Below the pieces are notes generated by a model that saw only the letters and a program-made list of their open reading frames with translations, ran no database searches and was not told where the DNA came from. This document shows positions 26,401 through 38,298 of a stretch of DNA of 64,000 bases, piece by piece. Position 1 is the stretch's first letter, and every line of letters starts with the position of its first letter. Source of the DNA: Triglochin maritima (taxonomy: Eukaryota > Streptophyta > Magnoliopsida > Alismatales > Juncaginaceae); NCBI GenBank assembly GCA_963682175.1, contig OY821779.1, positions 5,654,501-5,718,500 of the forward strand. Reading direction: 5' to 3'. Both the position numbers and the translations under genes were made by a program.

Positions 26401-27703
26401 GTGGAGAACGTAGGATCATGAGATCGGAAACGGATATGAAGTGGAGAAGGAAATGGATCTCTCACCCATCTCTACTTCTGGATGGGAAGGTCGATGTGGT
26501 TGGGGAGAGGTAGGCGGCTTGGGTTTCTGTTTGTTGATTTTCGGATTGGCGGGATTTCAATTTGGTTAACGCGGTTATACCAAACAAAAAATTCAACCCT
26601 TCCACGTCAGACTATGTAAAGGCCGACGTGGAATACCCCCTACCACGTCGGATTAATTAAAATCTGACGTGGTAGACCACTTCAGTTTAGTGTCCAGAAA
26701 ATCGGGTCTAGATCCCCTACCACGTCGCTTTTTCCGAAAACCGACGTGGTAGGGTTTTAATTTTAAAATATATATTAAAAAGATACCCTACCACGTCGGA
26801 TTTCCTAAAACCGACGTGGTAGGGTTTTAATTTTTTTTAAAAGACACCCTACCACGTCAGTTTTCAAAAAACCAACATATTAGGGTTTAATTTTAAAAAT
26901 AAATATTAAAAAGGTTTTTATAAGAAGTAATTTGTTTTTATTAATATCAAACAAACCGGTTTTTTTTTGTCTCATTGTTTTTCTAATAATATAAGAAACT
27001 TCTTTACATCCACCTGGTAGTAAACCAAGACTAAGAAAAGAAATGGTGCCTTAAGCTTTTAATCAAATGTAGTTGTTGAAGACAGATTCTGATTTGATAC
27101 AACTGACTTGAAGAGATCAACACTATGTACACAGATTATGAAACTAAAACTTATAAAGTAGATAATCTATTACGTCCTCAAAAGCATAAATGCTATATCT
27201 ACATGGGATTTTCCAAACTTTGCTTCAAATAAGAATTAGTGATAAGTTAGTGGATAGCAGAAATAAAGACAAATTCTCTGGTTTCAACTCCTTCTGAGTT
27301 CCTCAATTGCTTCTTTCCATCTACAAAACTTCCACCGTTCCACATCCTACTCACAAAAAAAGTTTCAGACAACATGGATATTCATGAGACCCCTACCACG
27401 TCGGTTCCCGAAAACCAACATGGATATTCATTTTAAAAATATACATTAAAAAGACACCCTACCACGTCGGTGTTGATAAAACTGACGTGGTAAGGGGGTC
27501 TTCCACGTCGGTTTGTAATTAACCGACGTGGTAGAGGCGAAGTGGTAGGTTGACTTTCCAGCAGTGAACATAGAACGTGTGCTGGGGAAATCGTGTTCGT
27601 GTTTTAGGATTATATATATTTCACCTTTTGATAAAAATATGCATCAACTGTACTTGATTCCAACATTGGTCATGTAAGAAAATGCTAACAAGGAGAAAGC
27701 AAG

Positions 27704-27840
27704 TAGCCGTGGGTACTTGGTCGGGCTGACCCGACACGACAAAACCCGTTAAAAATGTATTTTTTTTATTAAATATCTCCAAAATACCTAAAATACTAAA
27801 TATATATAAAATTATCGGGTCGGCCCAATACTCAGGTCTA
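27704..27840. mobile_element. Possible short hAT MITE (GACCCGA-rich ends)
   Basis: A 137-bp segment starts TAGCCGTGGGTACTTGGTCGG and ends with the complement of TAGACCTGAGTATTGGGCCG, an imperfect inverted match reaching GACCCGA on both sides. The flanking 8-mers match poorly, so the call is tentative. Confidence 0.4.
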
Positions 27841-28498
27841 AAAGAAAAGGAGAAAACAAGAAATTACAAATTTTACGTTACATTTAACGACTACGGAAAT
27901 TACGTAATTATAATATTTTAATCTTAAACTACGTTGAATTGAAACTGGATGGGAGTCCACAATTTTTTTTTCTCCATCCATGTGCTTGCCCCTGTATATG
28001 ACTCGGAATCAATAAATGACCAACAATAGGGATGAAAACACAAACACACGAAGAAAAAAATCATTTGCGATGAAAATCTAGTATTTTTATGTCAAGTTTG
28101 TCACTTAGGTAGGGTTGGGAGGGGGAACTTAACTTCGGACTCTATCACAATCTTAGTGTAACAAGAAACGCGAATAAGATGAGCAATCACATAACACACC
28201 TGAAGCAAACCACGACATACTCGATTTTACAAGGTTCGGCAAGATGTCTACGTCATTTGGGGGTCTCCTGCGGGTTTCCTTTCAGCTCTTCTCCAATAAG
28301 AGAAGTCTCCAAGATTACAAACGATTTTTTTTGGAAGCAATGTCTCTCAAAGCACTCTAGATCTCTCTCTGGCCTAATCTCTCTCAAGGAAATAAGTATT
28401 GTATGTTGTGTTATAAAATTAGGGCGAAAGACTCTTTTATATTGGGCTAAAACTGTACAAATAAACATGCAGATCGTGGGCAAAATTGTCTGCACCAG

Positions 28499-29252
28499 TG
28501 ATTGGCATCTTATCATGCATATCTTTGTGTCTTATATCCATTATCTTTCACCTAAACAATGCTACGTAACGAGTTTAATGTTTATATTTCAGGAATAAGT
28601 AGGTTTGAGGAGAAGATGCACAAAAAGGACTCAAAAGCAAAAAAAAAGACTAAGTTGCAAGACTTATGGACTAAGATGCAAGAGAGAGGGACCCGAATGC
28701 AAAACCAAAAGACCAATGAGCAAATGAAAAACTCCACACCATCATGGGGAGTATTTTGACAATTCTATTCGATCCGGAGGTCCAGCAACCGACTTCGATG
28801 CATCAAACACAAGAAAAAACATCCAGAAAAGACAACACGAAACAACATCCCGATCCAAACCCTGTAGACCGCTGATTGGCGGTCCGGGTTGCTCCAGATC
28901 TGCTAAGATTTCGTTGGCTCGCGTATTAGAGTGTATTTAGTTTATTTCTGGTATATGTTTAGTCCCTACCGGGGGATTGTCCCGGATTACCTTTTTATTT
29001 GACTATAAATAGAACTCATCATCTTCCATTGTATTCATCACTCCTCGTCTTCCCTATGGGGTTTAGTTTTATTGCGTATTTCCCATTTCTTCTTACATTG
29101 TAGTGTAGTTTAGATCATAACTCATTTCTCTCATTTCTTTCTCACTCGTCTTCGCACAAACTAAAGTCGACACACCTCCCTGTGGATCGATCCGTATTTG
29201 TCACCGCTTCAACGCGGTCGTGCACTTGCGGTTAATTAAAATGAATCAATGA
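28499..29252 (+). mobile_element. Gypsy-type (Tat/Athila-like) solo LTR nested in copia 2 LTR
   Basis: About 750 bp interrupts the left copia 2 LTR relative to the right one. It starts TGATTGGCATCTTATCATGC, has a CTATAAATAG box near 29001, and ends with CTCCCTGTGGATCGATCC and GTGCACTTGCGG, the classic end of Tat/Athila-type LTRs. The flanking 5-mers ACCAG (28494-28498) and ACAAG (29253-29257) differ by one base. The exact right end is uncertain because no clean CA is present. No internal region accompanies it. Confidence 0.65.
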
Positions 29253-29639
29253 ACAAGTCGACCGGAATTCTCCATCGGTCGACCGATTGTCTATTTTGCG
29301 TGTAACCGCCATCATTCGGTCGACCGCTCACCCCGAGCAGGTCGATCGTTCCGCGCTTCTGAACAACCTGGGAGCCCCTGAAAGTTTCCGGTCGATGATG
29401 ACTTAAGTTCTGGTCGACCAACCGCGATGTTGATTCTTGACTTGAAGCTCCTGGAACTTTCGATACGAGCCCTGAAGGCTCCGGAAGTTTCCGGTCGACT
29501 GCGTATCCAACACCGGTCGACCGAAACTCACATTTCAATGAATCATGGACACTCTGAACTTTTTCGGTCGACCGTGACTACCGATGCTCCCTGTTTTCCT
29601 GCACTTAACAATTCTACAAACCAAATTTCAACAATTTTC

Positions 29640-32600
29640 ACCTTGGTTTGAAATTGTTACCTTAGTCATCTCTGATCTACCCCCCGGAGCTCTCCTCCTT
29701 CTCAGTTTCTGAGGACATTGAGAAGCTTCGAGCACCTTGCTCATCATATCTCCAGGATTCTCGCTCGTGTCGATTTTCTGGAGAACAATTTGCCCTTCCT
29801 CGATCCATTCCCGGATCTTATAGTGCCTTACTTCAATATGTTTTGTCATTGAATGGAATGTCTGATCCTTGGCTAGATAAATTTCACTTTGACTATCGCA
29901 ATGCAATTTGGTCACTTCTTGTTCCATCCCCAAAGAGCTAACCAAACCCTTCAACCATATAGCTTCTTTTCCTGTATCGACAACTATCATATACTCTGCT
30001 TCCGTCATAGACAATGCAGTAGTATGTTGGAGAACATATCTCCAACTCATTGGACCTCCACCCAAAGTGAACACGTATCCTGTTGTGAACCTCCATTTAT
30101 CCAGATCCCCAACATACTCTGAAACAACGTACCCCTCCACCTGCCTTTGTGCTCCATCTTTGGTGAACTTCAAGCTAACATCCATGGTTCCCTTCAGGTA
30201 CCTTAACAACCACTTCAACGCCTCCCAATTCTCCTTTCCTGGATTAGCCATATAGCGACTCACGAGGCTAACTGCGTGTGAAATGTCTGGCCTAATGCAG
30301 ATCATAGCATACATAACGGATCTGACTGCACTAGCATATGGAACTCTCTCCATATCTCTCCTTTCCTTTTCAGTAGAGGGGTTGCACTTCAACAAGAGCT
30401 TGAAGTGAGCACTAATAGGTGTGGCAACATGTTTGGCGTTCTCGAGACTGTACCTCTCGAGTATTTTCTGGATATAACTCCTTTGAGTGAGCAGAATTTC
30501 ACTTTTTCGGTATTCCTGGAGATCTCCATACCGAGAATCTTCTTTGCACTCCCGAGGTCTTTCATCTCAAACTCCCCGTGAAGCTTTAGTTTGAGATCAT
30601 CTATATGCTTCATCTCCTTAGCCGCGATCAACATATCATCAACATCAAAAGCAAGAACACATGTGTACCGTCTCCAAGACTCCGAAAGTAAACACAGTTG
30701 TCATAGTCGCAACGTACAAAATCATTCTCAAGCATAAATGGATCAAAAAAATTGTACCACTGCCTCGACGACTGCTTAAGTCCATAGATGGACTTCTTCA
30801 GCTTCCAAACTTGCCCTTCCTTGCCTCGCGTGATGAACCATCTGGCTGCCTCATATAGATCTCTTCTTCTATGTGCCCGTGAAGAAAAGTTGTTTTCACA
30901 TCCATTTGCTCTAACTTCATGTTGTCCATAGTCACCATGGCTAGCAACACTCTAATCGAGGTATGTTTTACAACGGGTGAGAATATCTCATTGTAATCGA
31001 CCCCTTCCTTCTGAGCATATTCTTTCGCCACCAAACTCGCGTTATATTTTAACTCCTCCATAGGATTTGACCATTCCTTCTTCCTGAAGATCCACTTGCA
31101 CCCAATCACACGCTTTCCTTCGTTAACTCCCAAGTTTGATTCTTATGAAGAGACTCCATCTCTTTGGTCATGGCCATCATCCACTTGTTCATGTCCTCCT
31201 GCTCAATGGTTTCTTCAAATGTGCAAGGGTCTCCACATTCGGTAACAAGTGCAAACACAATACTAGCATCATCGTGACCATACTTCACCGGTGCCTTTGT
31301 GATCCTCATTTGTCTTCCTTGAGCAATACTCTCTTGTTCAGCTTCTTCCTCTACTTGTGAGTCAATTATTTCCTGCTGAACTTCTTGATTCGATTCATCC
31401 CTTGAAGTTGTTACCTCAACTTCGATTTCGTTTTCCAGCACGAAACTCTCTTGCTGCTCTTTCTCCTCAAGGCTCTTGAGCAAACTTGTCTCATCAAAGA
31501 CCACATTACTCCGTAGGAGTACCTTCTTGCTCACCGGATCCCAAAACTTATATCATTTCACTGCCTTATCGTAACCAAGGAATATGCATTCATTTGATTT
31601 CAAATCCAGTTTCGACTGTTGTGTCTCATCGACCAACGCATAAGCTTTGCATCCAAATATCCTAAGCCTTGAATAATCAAATGACTCACCCGTCCACACT
31701 TCCTAAGGCGTCTTTCTTTCAAGTGCCGATGACGGTGAGACATTTACCTAGTAATATGCAAGATCTACAACTTCAGCCCAGAAATCATTCGACAGATCCG
31801 CATGGAGCCTCATGCTCCTTGTCCGTTCACACAATGTTCTGTTCATCCTTCAAGTTACATCGTTTTGTTCCGGACTCCGCGGTGTAGTGAAATGTCTCGT
31901 GATGCCTTATTTCTCACAGAAATTTGTGAACTCCTTTGAGGTGTACTCACCCTCATTATCTGTCTGTAAGTACTTAACAAATTTTCCAATACTTTTCTCT
32001 ACTTCGGTCTTCCATGCTTTAAACTTCTCTAAAACTTCATTTTTTTTCAGAAAATAAACTCATACCTTCCTTGAGAAGTCGTCTATAAATGTGATGAAAT
32101 ATTCGGATCCACCTTTTGACCGAACCTGCGCGCGGTCCCCAGACGTCTGAGTGCACATACTCCAATATTTATTTCGTCTTGTCGATAGCTGTCTTGAATC
32201 GAATCCTGTGTTGTTTACCGAAGACACAATACTTGCAAAAATCCAATTTGCAGCTTTTAACACCCTTCAACAGTCCTTGTTTGTGTAGTTCACACAAACC
32301 TTTTTCCGACATATGACCAAGCCTCATATGCCAAAGTGCGGTGTTGTCTTCGTCACATGCAACATTTGCTGCACTCTTTCCTGCTACTGCATTTCCTTGC
32401 ATCCAGTACAAGTTGCCCACATTGGTTCCCTTTATCACTGTCATCGCCATGTGAGTGACCTTAATCTTTCCGTCCCCGCCGGACCATCTCCGCCCGAGAG
32501 TATCAAGTCCTCTTAGAGAAATTAGATTCTTCTTCAACTCCGGTACATGACGCACACCCGTCAGCGTTCGAATGCACCCATCGAACATCTTAAATTGTAT

Positions 32601-33604
32601 GGAACCAATTCCGACGGTAGTGCACGGTGCATCGTTGCCCATAACAACGATCCCTCCTTTTAGTGATTCATAGGATGTAAATGACTCCTTAATATGACAC
32701 ATGTGAAAAGATGCTCTTGTATCCAAAATCCATCCAGATGATGATTTGTTGATACCTGCAGCGCAAATTGTTAGAACATCAGCTTTGTTCTTCTCCTCCA
32801 CCACACTGACGGAATTGTATCCGTCTTTCACTTTCTGTTGCGCCTCCTTGAAGGCCCTACATTCACGATTCATGTAATCTGTCTTCTTGCAGAAAAAACA
32901 TTCAAAGGACCTCCCCTTTGATTTTGACCGACCCTTCCGTTGCTTCTTCCTTTGTTACCCGCCCTGCCCCTTTCCAGTGCTACGATCAATCCTTCACCCT
33001 TGTCGAAAGAGCTACTACCTGAATTCTTCCTTACATCATAAGAGATCAATGTGCCCTTGACCTCTTCTAACACCAATGAATCCTTCCCATATATGATCGT
33101 GTTCATCAAGTTCTCATACGAGTCTGGTAGTAACATCAATAACAACATTGCTTTGTCGACATCCTCCATCTTGTCGTCTAGCTGAGTCAGATCAGCAATA
33201 AGCTTATTGAACACCGAGAGATGCTCAACAAAAGGTGTGTTCTCCTTCATCCAAAGCATGTACAGTTGACGTTTCAGATTCAACTTGTTGCTAAGGTTCT
33301 TTTTCATCAACCTCTCCTCCAGAAGTTTCCAATATTCTACCGCGGTCTTCGTCGTTTCCTCGAAAAGTAGATCATCCGAGAGACACAACTCGATGATCCC
33401 AATAGCCTGGAGATTCAAACTCTCCCACTTTTCGTCGGTCATCTTCGACGGCTTCTTTTTGACTTCATCAAACGTCAGCAAGAGTCCATCCTTCTGCGAC
33501 ATCAACGCACGAACCCTCCGTTGCCATGTCCAAAAATTTCCTTCTCCGACGAATTTCTCCACCCGAAAATTCCGCGCATCATCCGTCATCGTAAGTGCAA
33601 CCAA
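29640..33604 (-). pseudogene. Copia 2 gag-pol relic
   Basis: Polyprotein order from 33604 downward: gag (244 codons, starting MVALTMTDDARNFRVEKFVG), zinc knuckle with Tyr where His is expected (CFFCKKTDYMNREC), protease with DTRAS for the usual DTGAS, GAG-pre-integrase (WHMRLGHMSEKGLC), a broken integrase, and reverse transcriptase from about 31133 (GCKWIFRKK). The catalytic YVDD position reads DVDD near 30640. RNase H runs to about 29640 (TKHIEVRHYKIREWIEE). Stops and frameshifts separate the parts. Together with the altered catalytic sites, this shows an inactive copy. Confidence 0.88.
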
Positions 33605-33620
33605 AAGCTCTGATATCAGC

Positions 33621-34485
33621 TGTTTGGAGGGGGATCTAACAATGCACTAGCACGAATACAGATTAAACGCACCACGGAAAAACGAATATTGCTTACGGAA
33701 CTTAACTTCGGACTCTCTCCCAATCTTAGTGCAACAAGAAACACGAATAAGATGAAATAGACAAGCAATCACAAAACACACCTGAAGCAAACCACGACAC
33801 ACGCGATTTTACAAGGTTCGACAAAATGACTACGTCCTTCGGGGGGTCTCCTGCGGGTTTCCTTTTAGCTCTTCTCCAACAAGAGAAGTTTCCGAGATTA
33901 CAAACGATTGGAAACAATATGTCTCCCAAATCACTCTAGATCTCTCTCTAGCCTAATCTCTCTCAAGGAAATAAGTATTGTATGTTGTGTTACAAAATTA
34001 GGGCGAAAAATCCTTTTATATTGGGTTAAAACCGTACAAATAAACATGCAGATGTCGGCAAAACCGTCTGCAACGGTCGACCAGAATTCTCCATCGGTCG
34101 ACCAGTTGTCTGTTTTGCACGTAACCGCCATCATTCGGTCGACCGCTCACCCCGAGCAGGTCGACCGTTCCGCGCTTCTGAACAGTGTCTGGGAGCCCCT
34201 GGAAGTTTTTGGTCGACAGTGAATTAAGTTCCGGTCGACCAACCGCGATGCTGATTCTCGACTGGAAACTCCTGGAAGTTTCCGGTCGACCGCGTGCCCA
34301 ACACCAGTCGACGGATTCTTTCTTCGAACTGAGTCCTGAAGGCTCTGGAAGTTTCTGGTCGACCGAATCTCACATTTCGACGAATCTTGGACGCTCTGGA
34401 CCTTTTCGATCGACCGTGACTTAAGTCACGGTCGACCGATGCTCCCTGTTTTGCTGCACTTAACAATTCTACAAACCAATTTTCA
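33621..34485 (-). repeat. 5' LTR of copia 2
   Basis: An 865-bp LTR with plus-strand ends TGTTTGGAGG and AATTTTCA. It matches 28113-29630 apart from the nested insert and a deletion of about 60 bp. CGGTCGACCG and near variants are frequent from 34075 to 34435. Confidence 0.85.
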
Positions 34486-34644
34486 ATAGGTAGTTGGGTA
34501 TGTATCAAGAAAACAATAAGTTTCTTTTTCTATAAGTCACGGTCGACCGATGCTCCCTGTTTTGCTGCACTTAACAATTCTACAAACCAATTTTCAATAG
34601 GTAGTTGGGTATGTATCAAGAAAACAATAAGTTTCTTTTTCTAT
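34423..34644. repeat. 111-bp perfect tandem duplication across the LTR/host junction
   Basis: Two adjacent identical units, 34423-34533 and 34534-34644, each begin AAGTCACGGTCGACCG and end GTTTCTTTTTCTAT. Each contains the last ~63 bp of the copia 2 LTR plus ~48 bp of flanking DNA, so the duplication happened after insertion and is recent. Confidence 0.95.
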
Positions 34645-35595
34645 GTTCATTATAACATTTAATACTTTTAACTTTGATTTCTACAACTAGAATTTGTGGA
34701 AAAAAATTGTAGATTCCATCCTAACATCATTTTTTTATGCACAGAAATTTCATGGATAATAAGATATGGGACAAGTTTATACTATATTTCATTGTTTAAA
34801 GGTAAAAAATTGTCACGAGCATTGCCAGCATAATAAATAAATCATGTGGGTGTTGACACGAAACCTGAGTTTTACGAGTATTGGCGGAGTTTAATGTCTT
34901 TGCATGGTATGTTTGAACCCCTCATGTCATTTTCCCGAACTATAAATCTGTCGTTTAAATGTTAATACAAACTTATTTAAATAAGTAATAATGAACAACA
35001 TTATCCTAGAAGTAAAAAAAACATTTGGAGGAAAAAGAATCCGTCCGTACTCTTCCGGGCCTAAAGCAGAGTCCTAGGAGAAGCATGGAATCAAACAGAC
35101 CTCCTGCAAGAAAGAAACAAAACGCAAAGCCTACTACTAACAACACGAAATATGAAGGAAAAAAAAAATACTGAATATGGTGGAATAGGTCGCAGAATTG
35201 GATACAATGTATAACAAAATCATCTGCAGGTTGCAGGATACCAAATTTTAATCCAAGTAGAATATATTTCATTATGTGTGTGTTTTTTGGGGAGTGTTAT
35301 GGACCATTTTATAGACTTGGTCATACCATCGGCCAATATGAGATCTCCATCAAAGGATGTAAGGTTTTCCTAATCTATGAGTTAGCTTTTGGAAAAAATA
35401 TAATACAACTGCTCTATTCCTGTACATTAGAAAGATTATAGTGAAATACTGAAATCAATGCACGCCTCTTATTCATATATAAGCCAGGGACAACAACCCT
35501 TTTAATTAACTGGTTCACACTTCAAAGAAAATGAAAGACAATCCATAACTAAAAGAAAAACAATTATAGGAAAGTTTTTTTTTCATTCCCCGAAA
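34645..35595. other. Intergenic, 3' flank of the NLR gene
   Basis: AT-rich DNA with no supported gene. The part nearest 35595 probably holds the NLR 3' untranslated region. Confidence 0.45.
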
Positions 35596-38259
35596 TCACG
35601 TGAGCACTCTTCCATTCATAGTGACAGAAGAAACATGCTGAATCTTCTTCCAGTCCTCTTGCTGAATTGTTCTGATAAATGCTGCTGACATGTTCTTAAG
35701 CTCCACCTTTTGAAGACTGGTAACCCTCTTCAAACCCGCTGGAAGATTCATAAGCGCGAGGCATCTATTGATGCACAAGTACCTAAGACTGGGCATGGCC
35801 CCATCCTCGACCCGCCAACGCTCTATCTTTAAATTATCAAGAGAAAGCTCTTGCAGCCTAGGGAACCCTCTAGCAGCACATATCAATTGAGTATCAGCAA
35901 GTGCATCCTCATTTAGCACGAGAATCCGAAGAAAAATGAGTCTCTCAAGCAATTCCCAGAAGGGCCTCCATGGCAACCGTGTGAATTTTAGCGAAACTTT
36001 GACCAAGTTCGTGGGCAGTTTATCGGTTGCATTAGCTCTCAGCATTGAGCCACGCAATGATAATACTTTAAGATGGTCGAGATTGGAAATAGCCTTCAGC
36101 AAGTCGAGTGGAAGCGGACTGTTACCTCCACTGGCAAATAGTTGCAAGGTGTAAAGATGATGTAAACTTGCGAGAGCTACCACGAGTGTGTTGGCATATG
36201 ATTTGTCAACTTCAAAACTAAACACGCATAAAGTGCATAGCTTGGTTAGGGATTCTAAGCTGTTAGCTATCCAAGGTCCTGCTGATACTGCCTCTAGTGT
36301 CTGCAAATGACTTTGCCTGTCACCACCGATGTCAAGCGGACTTCTTAACCAATTGCCGTAAATGTGTCTTAGTGCCTTGATAGTCCACACACCATCCGGT
36401 AGTTGATCGATATCTGTGTTCCTCACATCCAGAGTCTGCAATTTTGTAAGGTAGCTGGTAGATGATGGGAGCTTTCTCAACCTGGTTTCTCTAAGACCCA
36501 AGTATCTAAGATGAATCATAGTTCCGATTTCTCCAGGTAAAGTATCTATGGGAGTGCCCTCCAGATCTATAACGCGAAGCAAACTAAATTCTTTGATATC
36601 AATGCAAGATTTGCTGAAGTCCAATAATGTCCGGATTTTCTGAACTGAGTTCCTGTATGATCCTCTCATATCCTTGTGGACGGCTAGACGTCTCACAAAA
36701 ATGGGAACTGATGTATCCTGATCCGCTTCTCCATTGACATGGAAGAAGTTTGTTTCTCTAGCTCTTGAAATGGAAAGACCATGCAAGAGGTCATGAACTC
36801 GGCATTTCTCCACACCTCCAAGCAGGTTCTTTCTCACAACTTGAACCATGCATCTTTGAATTAGCTCCTCCAAGTATCGCTCACCTGTTTCCTCCAACGT
36901 TTCCCCTTCGGACTTTTGCACAAACCCTTCTGCAATCCACAACCTTATCAATTTTCCTGCCTCGATCTCATAATCCTCCGGAAAAGAACTAAGATAAAGA
37001 AAACACCACTTCAAGTGATATGGCAGGTCGTCGTAGCTCAAAGCTAGAATGTCCAAACATTGCCTTCCAGTTTCAGTTTGCTGCCAGTTAAGACCTTGTA
37101 CAGCCTTCAACCACGAACTCGGAATTCTCTCTTTTCCAGCAAGCAGGCCACCTAGCACAACTAAAGCTAGTGGTAATCCACCACATTTTCTCACAATCTT
37201 CTTACCTACGTTGACCAATTCCTTGTTGATATCATCTTGGTCTGCAAATGCCTTCTTTTTTAAAAGCTCCCAACTCTCATCCTCTCCCAAAACACTCAGC
37301 TCGTGGGGTGGGAAGCAAGGGACAGCATGTGTTGCACATTCGCGAAAACGAGTAGTTATCAGAATCCTACTGTGATTTTTCGCATCCGGGAGACATGACT
37401 TTATGCAATCCCATGTCTTATCTTCCCACACATCATCTAACACAATTAGATACCTCCTTCTCTTCAGAAATTCATAAAGCTGCCTCTCTAATTCTTCACG
37501 ATCCATATTATTGACCTCTTGTTTTTTCATGTCCATTGCCTTTCTTGCTATTTCCTGCAAGACGTCACTTGCTTTGGATTCTTGGGACAAGCTTATCCAT
37601 ACACAACAACCAAATTCTCTAGTACCAACACTAGTGAAAAGTTTCTTCGCAAGAGTGCTCTTGCCTAAACCACCCATACCAACTATGGAAACCACCAACC
37701 GCCGGCCGTCTAAACCAAGCAACAAATTTTCCAGCTTCTCTGCATCCTTCACAAACCCAACTATATCTTCATCTTCACTGAAAACAGGCATACGCCTACG
37801 CTCACGCAAATGTTCCTCAACGGGGTTTTGTCCCTGATTACCTCCATGAAAACTTTCAATTCCATATGTAGTCCTACTTATGGAGATCTCGCTGATTTTT
37901 CTCTTAATTGTTTCAATTTCTTTACCTATGTCATGCCTTGCATACAACTCAAAGGGAGCCTGTGCATACCTTTTAAAGGAGTTTCTGAAGCCAGTTCTGA
38001 GTCGCCTTCCCCCGAATTTAAAGACAAATGTGTCAATGACATCCTCTGCCTCAAATGATATTTCTCTGATCTCTCTCACCCAATTCTGCACTCTTGCATC
38101 TTTATCTTGTTTAGTATCTGCATCCTTTAAGAAGCATTGCATCCGCCTAAGCTCACGCTCCATCCACTCAATCTCATTGCCAACTTCAGCTAAGAAGGCA
38201 GCTTCAGTGACCAAAAGATCATTTAGCTTCTCTACCAAAAATGACACAACGCACTCTGC
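35596..38259 (-). CDS. CC-NBS-LRR (CNL) disease resistance protein, RPP13/RPP8-like
   Basis: An intracellular immune receptor in one uninterrupted frame of 887 residues when started at MAECVVSFLVEKLNDLL, the usual CNL start; the frame extends 13 codons further upstream to 38298. Motifs in order: coiled-coil domain with EDVID (~72-76), P-loop GMGGLGKST (~194-202), kinase-2 LIVLDDVW (~271-278), RNBS-B ILITTR (~299-304), GLPLA (~361-365), RNBS-D CFLYLSSFPED (~419-429), and VHD in place of MHD (~488-490), a common variant. The rest is leucine-rich repeats, such as LRYLGLRETRLRKLP and LQTLDVRNTDIDQLP. All ATP-binding motifs are intact, so it is probably functional. No other NLR is in the window. 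The recognised pathogen cannot be inferred. Confidence 0.95.
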   Translation of the reverse strand, partial: AECVVSFLVEKLNDLLVTEAAFLAEVGNEIEWMERELRRMQCFLKDADTKQDKDARVQNWVREIREISFEAEDVIDTFVFKFGGRRLRTGFRNSFKRYAQAPFELYARHDIGKEIETIKRKISEISISRTTYGIESFHGGNQGQNPVEEHLRERRRMPVFSEDEDIVGFVKDAEKLENLLLGLDGRRLVVSIVGMGGLGKSTLAKKLFTSVGTREFGCCVWISLSQESKASDVLQEIARKAMDMKKQEVNNMDREELERQLYEFLKRRRYLIVLDDVWEDKTWDCIKSCLPDAKNHSRILITTRFRECATHAVPCFPPHELSVLGEDESWELLKKKAFADQDDINKELVNVGKKIVRKCGGLPLALVVLGGLLAGKERIPSSWLKAVQGLNWQQTETGRQCLDILALSYDDLPYHLKWCFLYLSSFPEDYEIEAGKLIRLWIAEGFVQKSEGETLEETGERYLEELIQRCMVQVVRKNLLGGVEKCRVHDLLHGLSISRARETNFFHVNGEADQDTSVPIFVRRLAVHKDMRGSYRNSVQKIRTLLDFSKSCIDIKEFSLLRVIDLEGTPIDTLPGEIGTMIHLRYLGLRETRLRKLPSSTSYLTKLQTLDVRNTDIDQLPDGVWTIKALRHIYGNWLRSPLDIGGDRQSHLQTLEAVSAGPWIANSLESLTKLCTLCVFSFEVDKSYANTLVVALASLHHLYTLQLFASGGNSPLPLDLLKAISNLDHLKVLSLRGSMLRANATDKLPTNLVKVSLKFTRLPWRPFWELLERLIFLRILVLNEDALADTQLICAARGFPRLQELSLDNLKIERWRVEDGAMPSLRYLCINRCLALMNLPAGLKRVTSLQKVELKNMSAAFIRTIQQEDWKKIQHVSSVTMNGRVLT

Positions 38260-38298
38260 CATGATAGATTGATAGTCTATTTCCTTCTTCTCTGACAA

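Larger units (their letters stand above)
25108..27566. mobile_element. Non-autonomous CACTA element with palindromic subterminal repeats
   Basis: The 2459-bp element has 12-bp inverted ends, CACTGCTGGAAA on the left and TTTCCAGCAGTG on the right. It is flanked by the 3-bp duplication AAC (25105-25107 and 27567-27569), both as expected for CACTA (En/Spm) elements. Within the ends (about 25150-25490 and 26595-27535) lie about ten palindromes of roughly 40 bp built on ACCCTACCACGTCGGTTTT and its complement. No transposase frame is present. A hexokinase fragment lies in the middle, so this is a gene-carrying, non-autonomous copy. Confidence 0.9.
28113..34485 (-). mobile_element. Decayed Ty1/copia retrotransposon (copia 2)
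   Basis: A 6.4-kb element on the minus strand. The 5' LTR is at 34485-33621, followed by a degenerate primer-binding site TGATATCAGAG, gag-pol relics, and the 3' LTR at 29630-28113, which carries a nested gypsy-type LTR. A 7-bp repeat TAGGTAG lies next to both outer ends (28106-28112 and 34487-34493), compatible with a target duplication though longer than the usual 5 bp. The left LTR lacks about 60 bp near its outer end. Both LTRs contain many CGGTCGACCG-type palindromes. Confidence 0.85.

Noticed and set aside
26226..26465. Proline-rich protein gene inside the CACTA element
   Set aside because: The frame arises from a short GC-rich tandem duplication with frames open on both strands and no family similarity.
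25130..27540. CRISPR-like array
   Set aside because: The repeats are palindromes at irregular spacing inside CACTA ends in a plant genome; there are no spacers or cas genes.
38260..38298. NLR start at the most upstream ATG
   Set aside because: The MAECVV start 13 codons later matches the normal CNL N terminus; the upstream codons show no family similarity.
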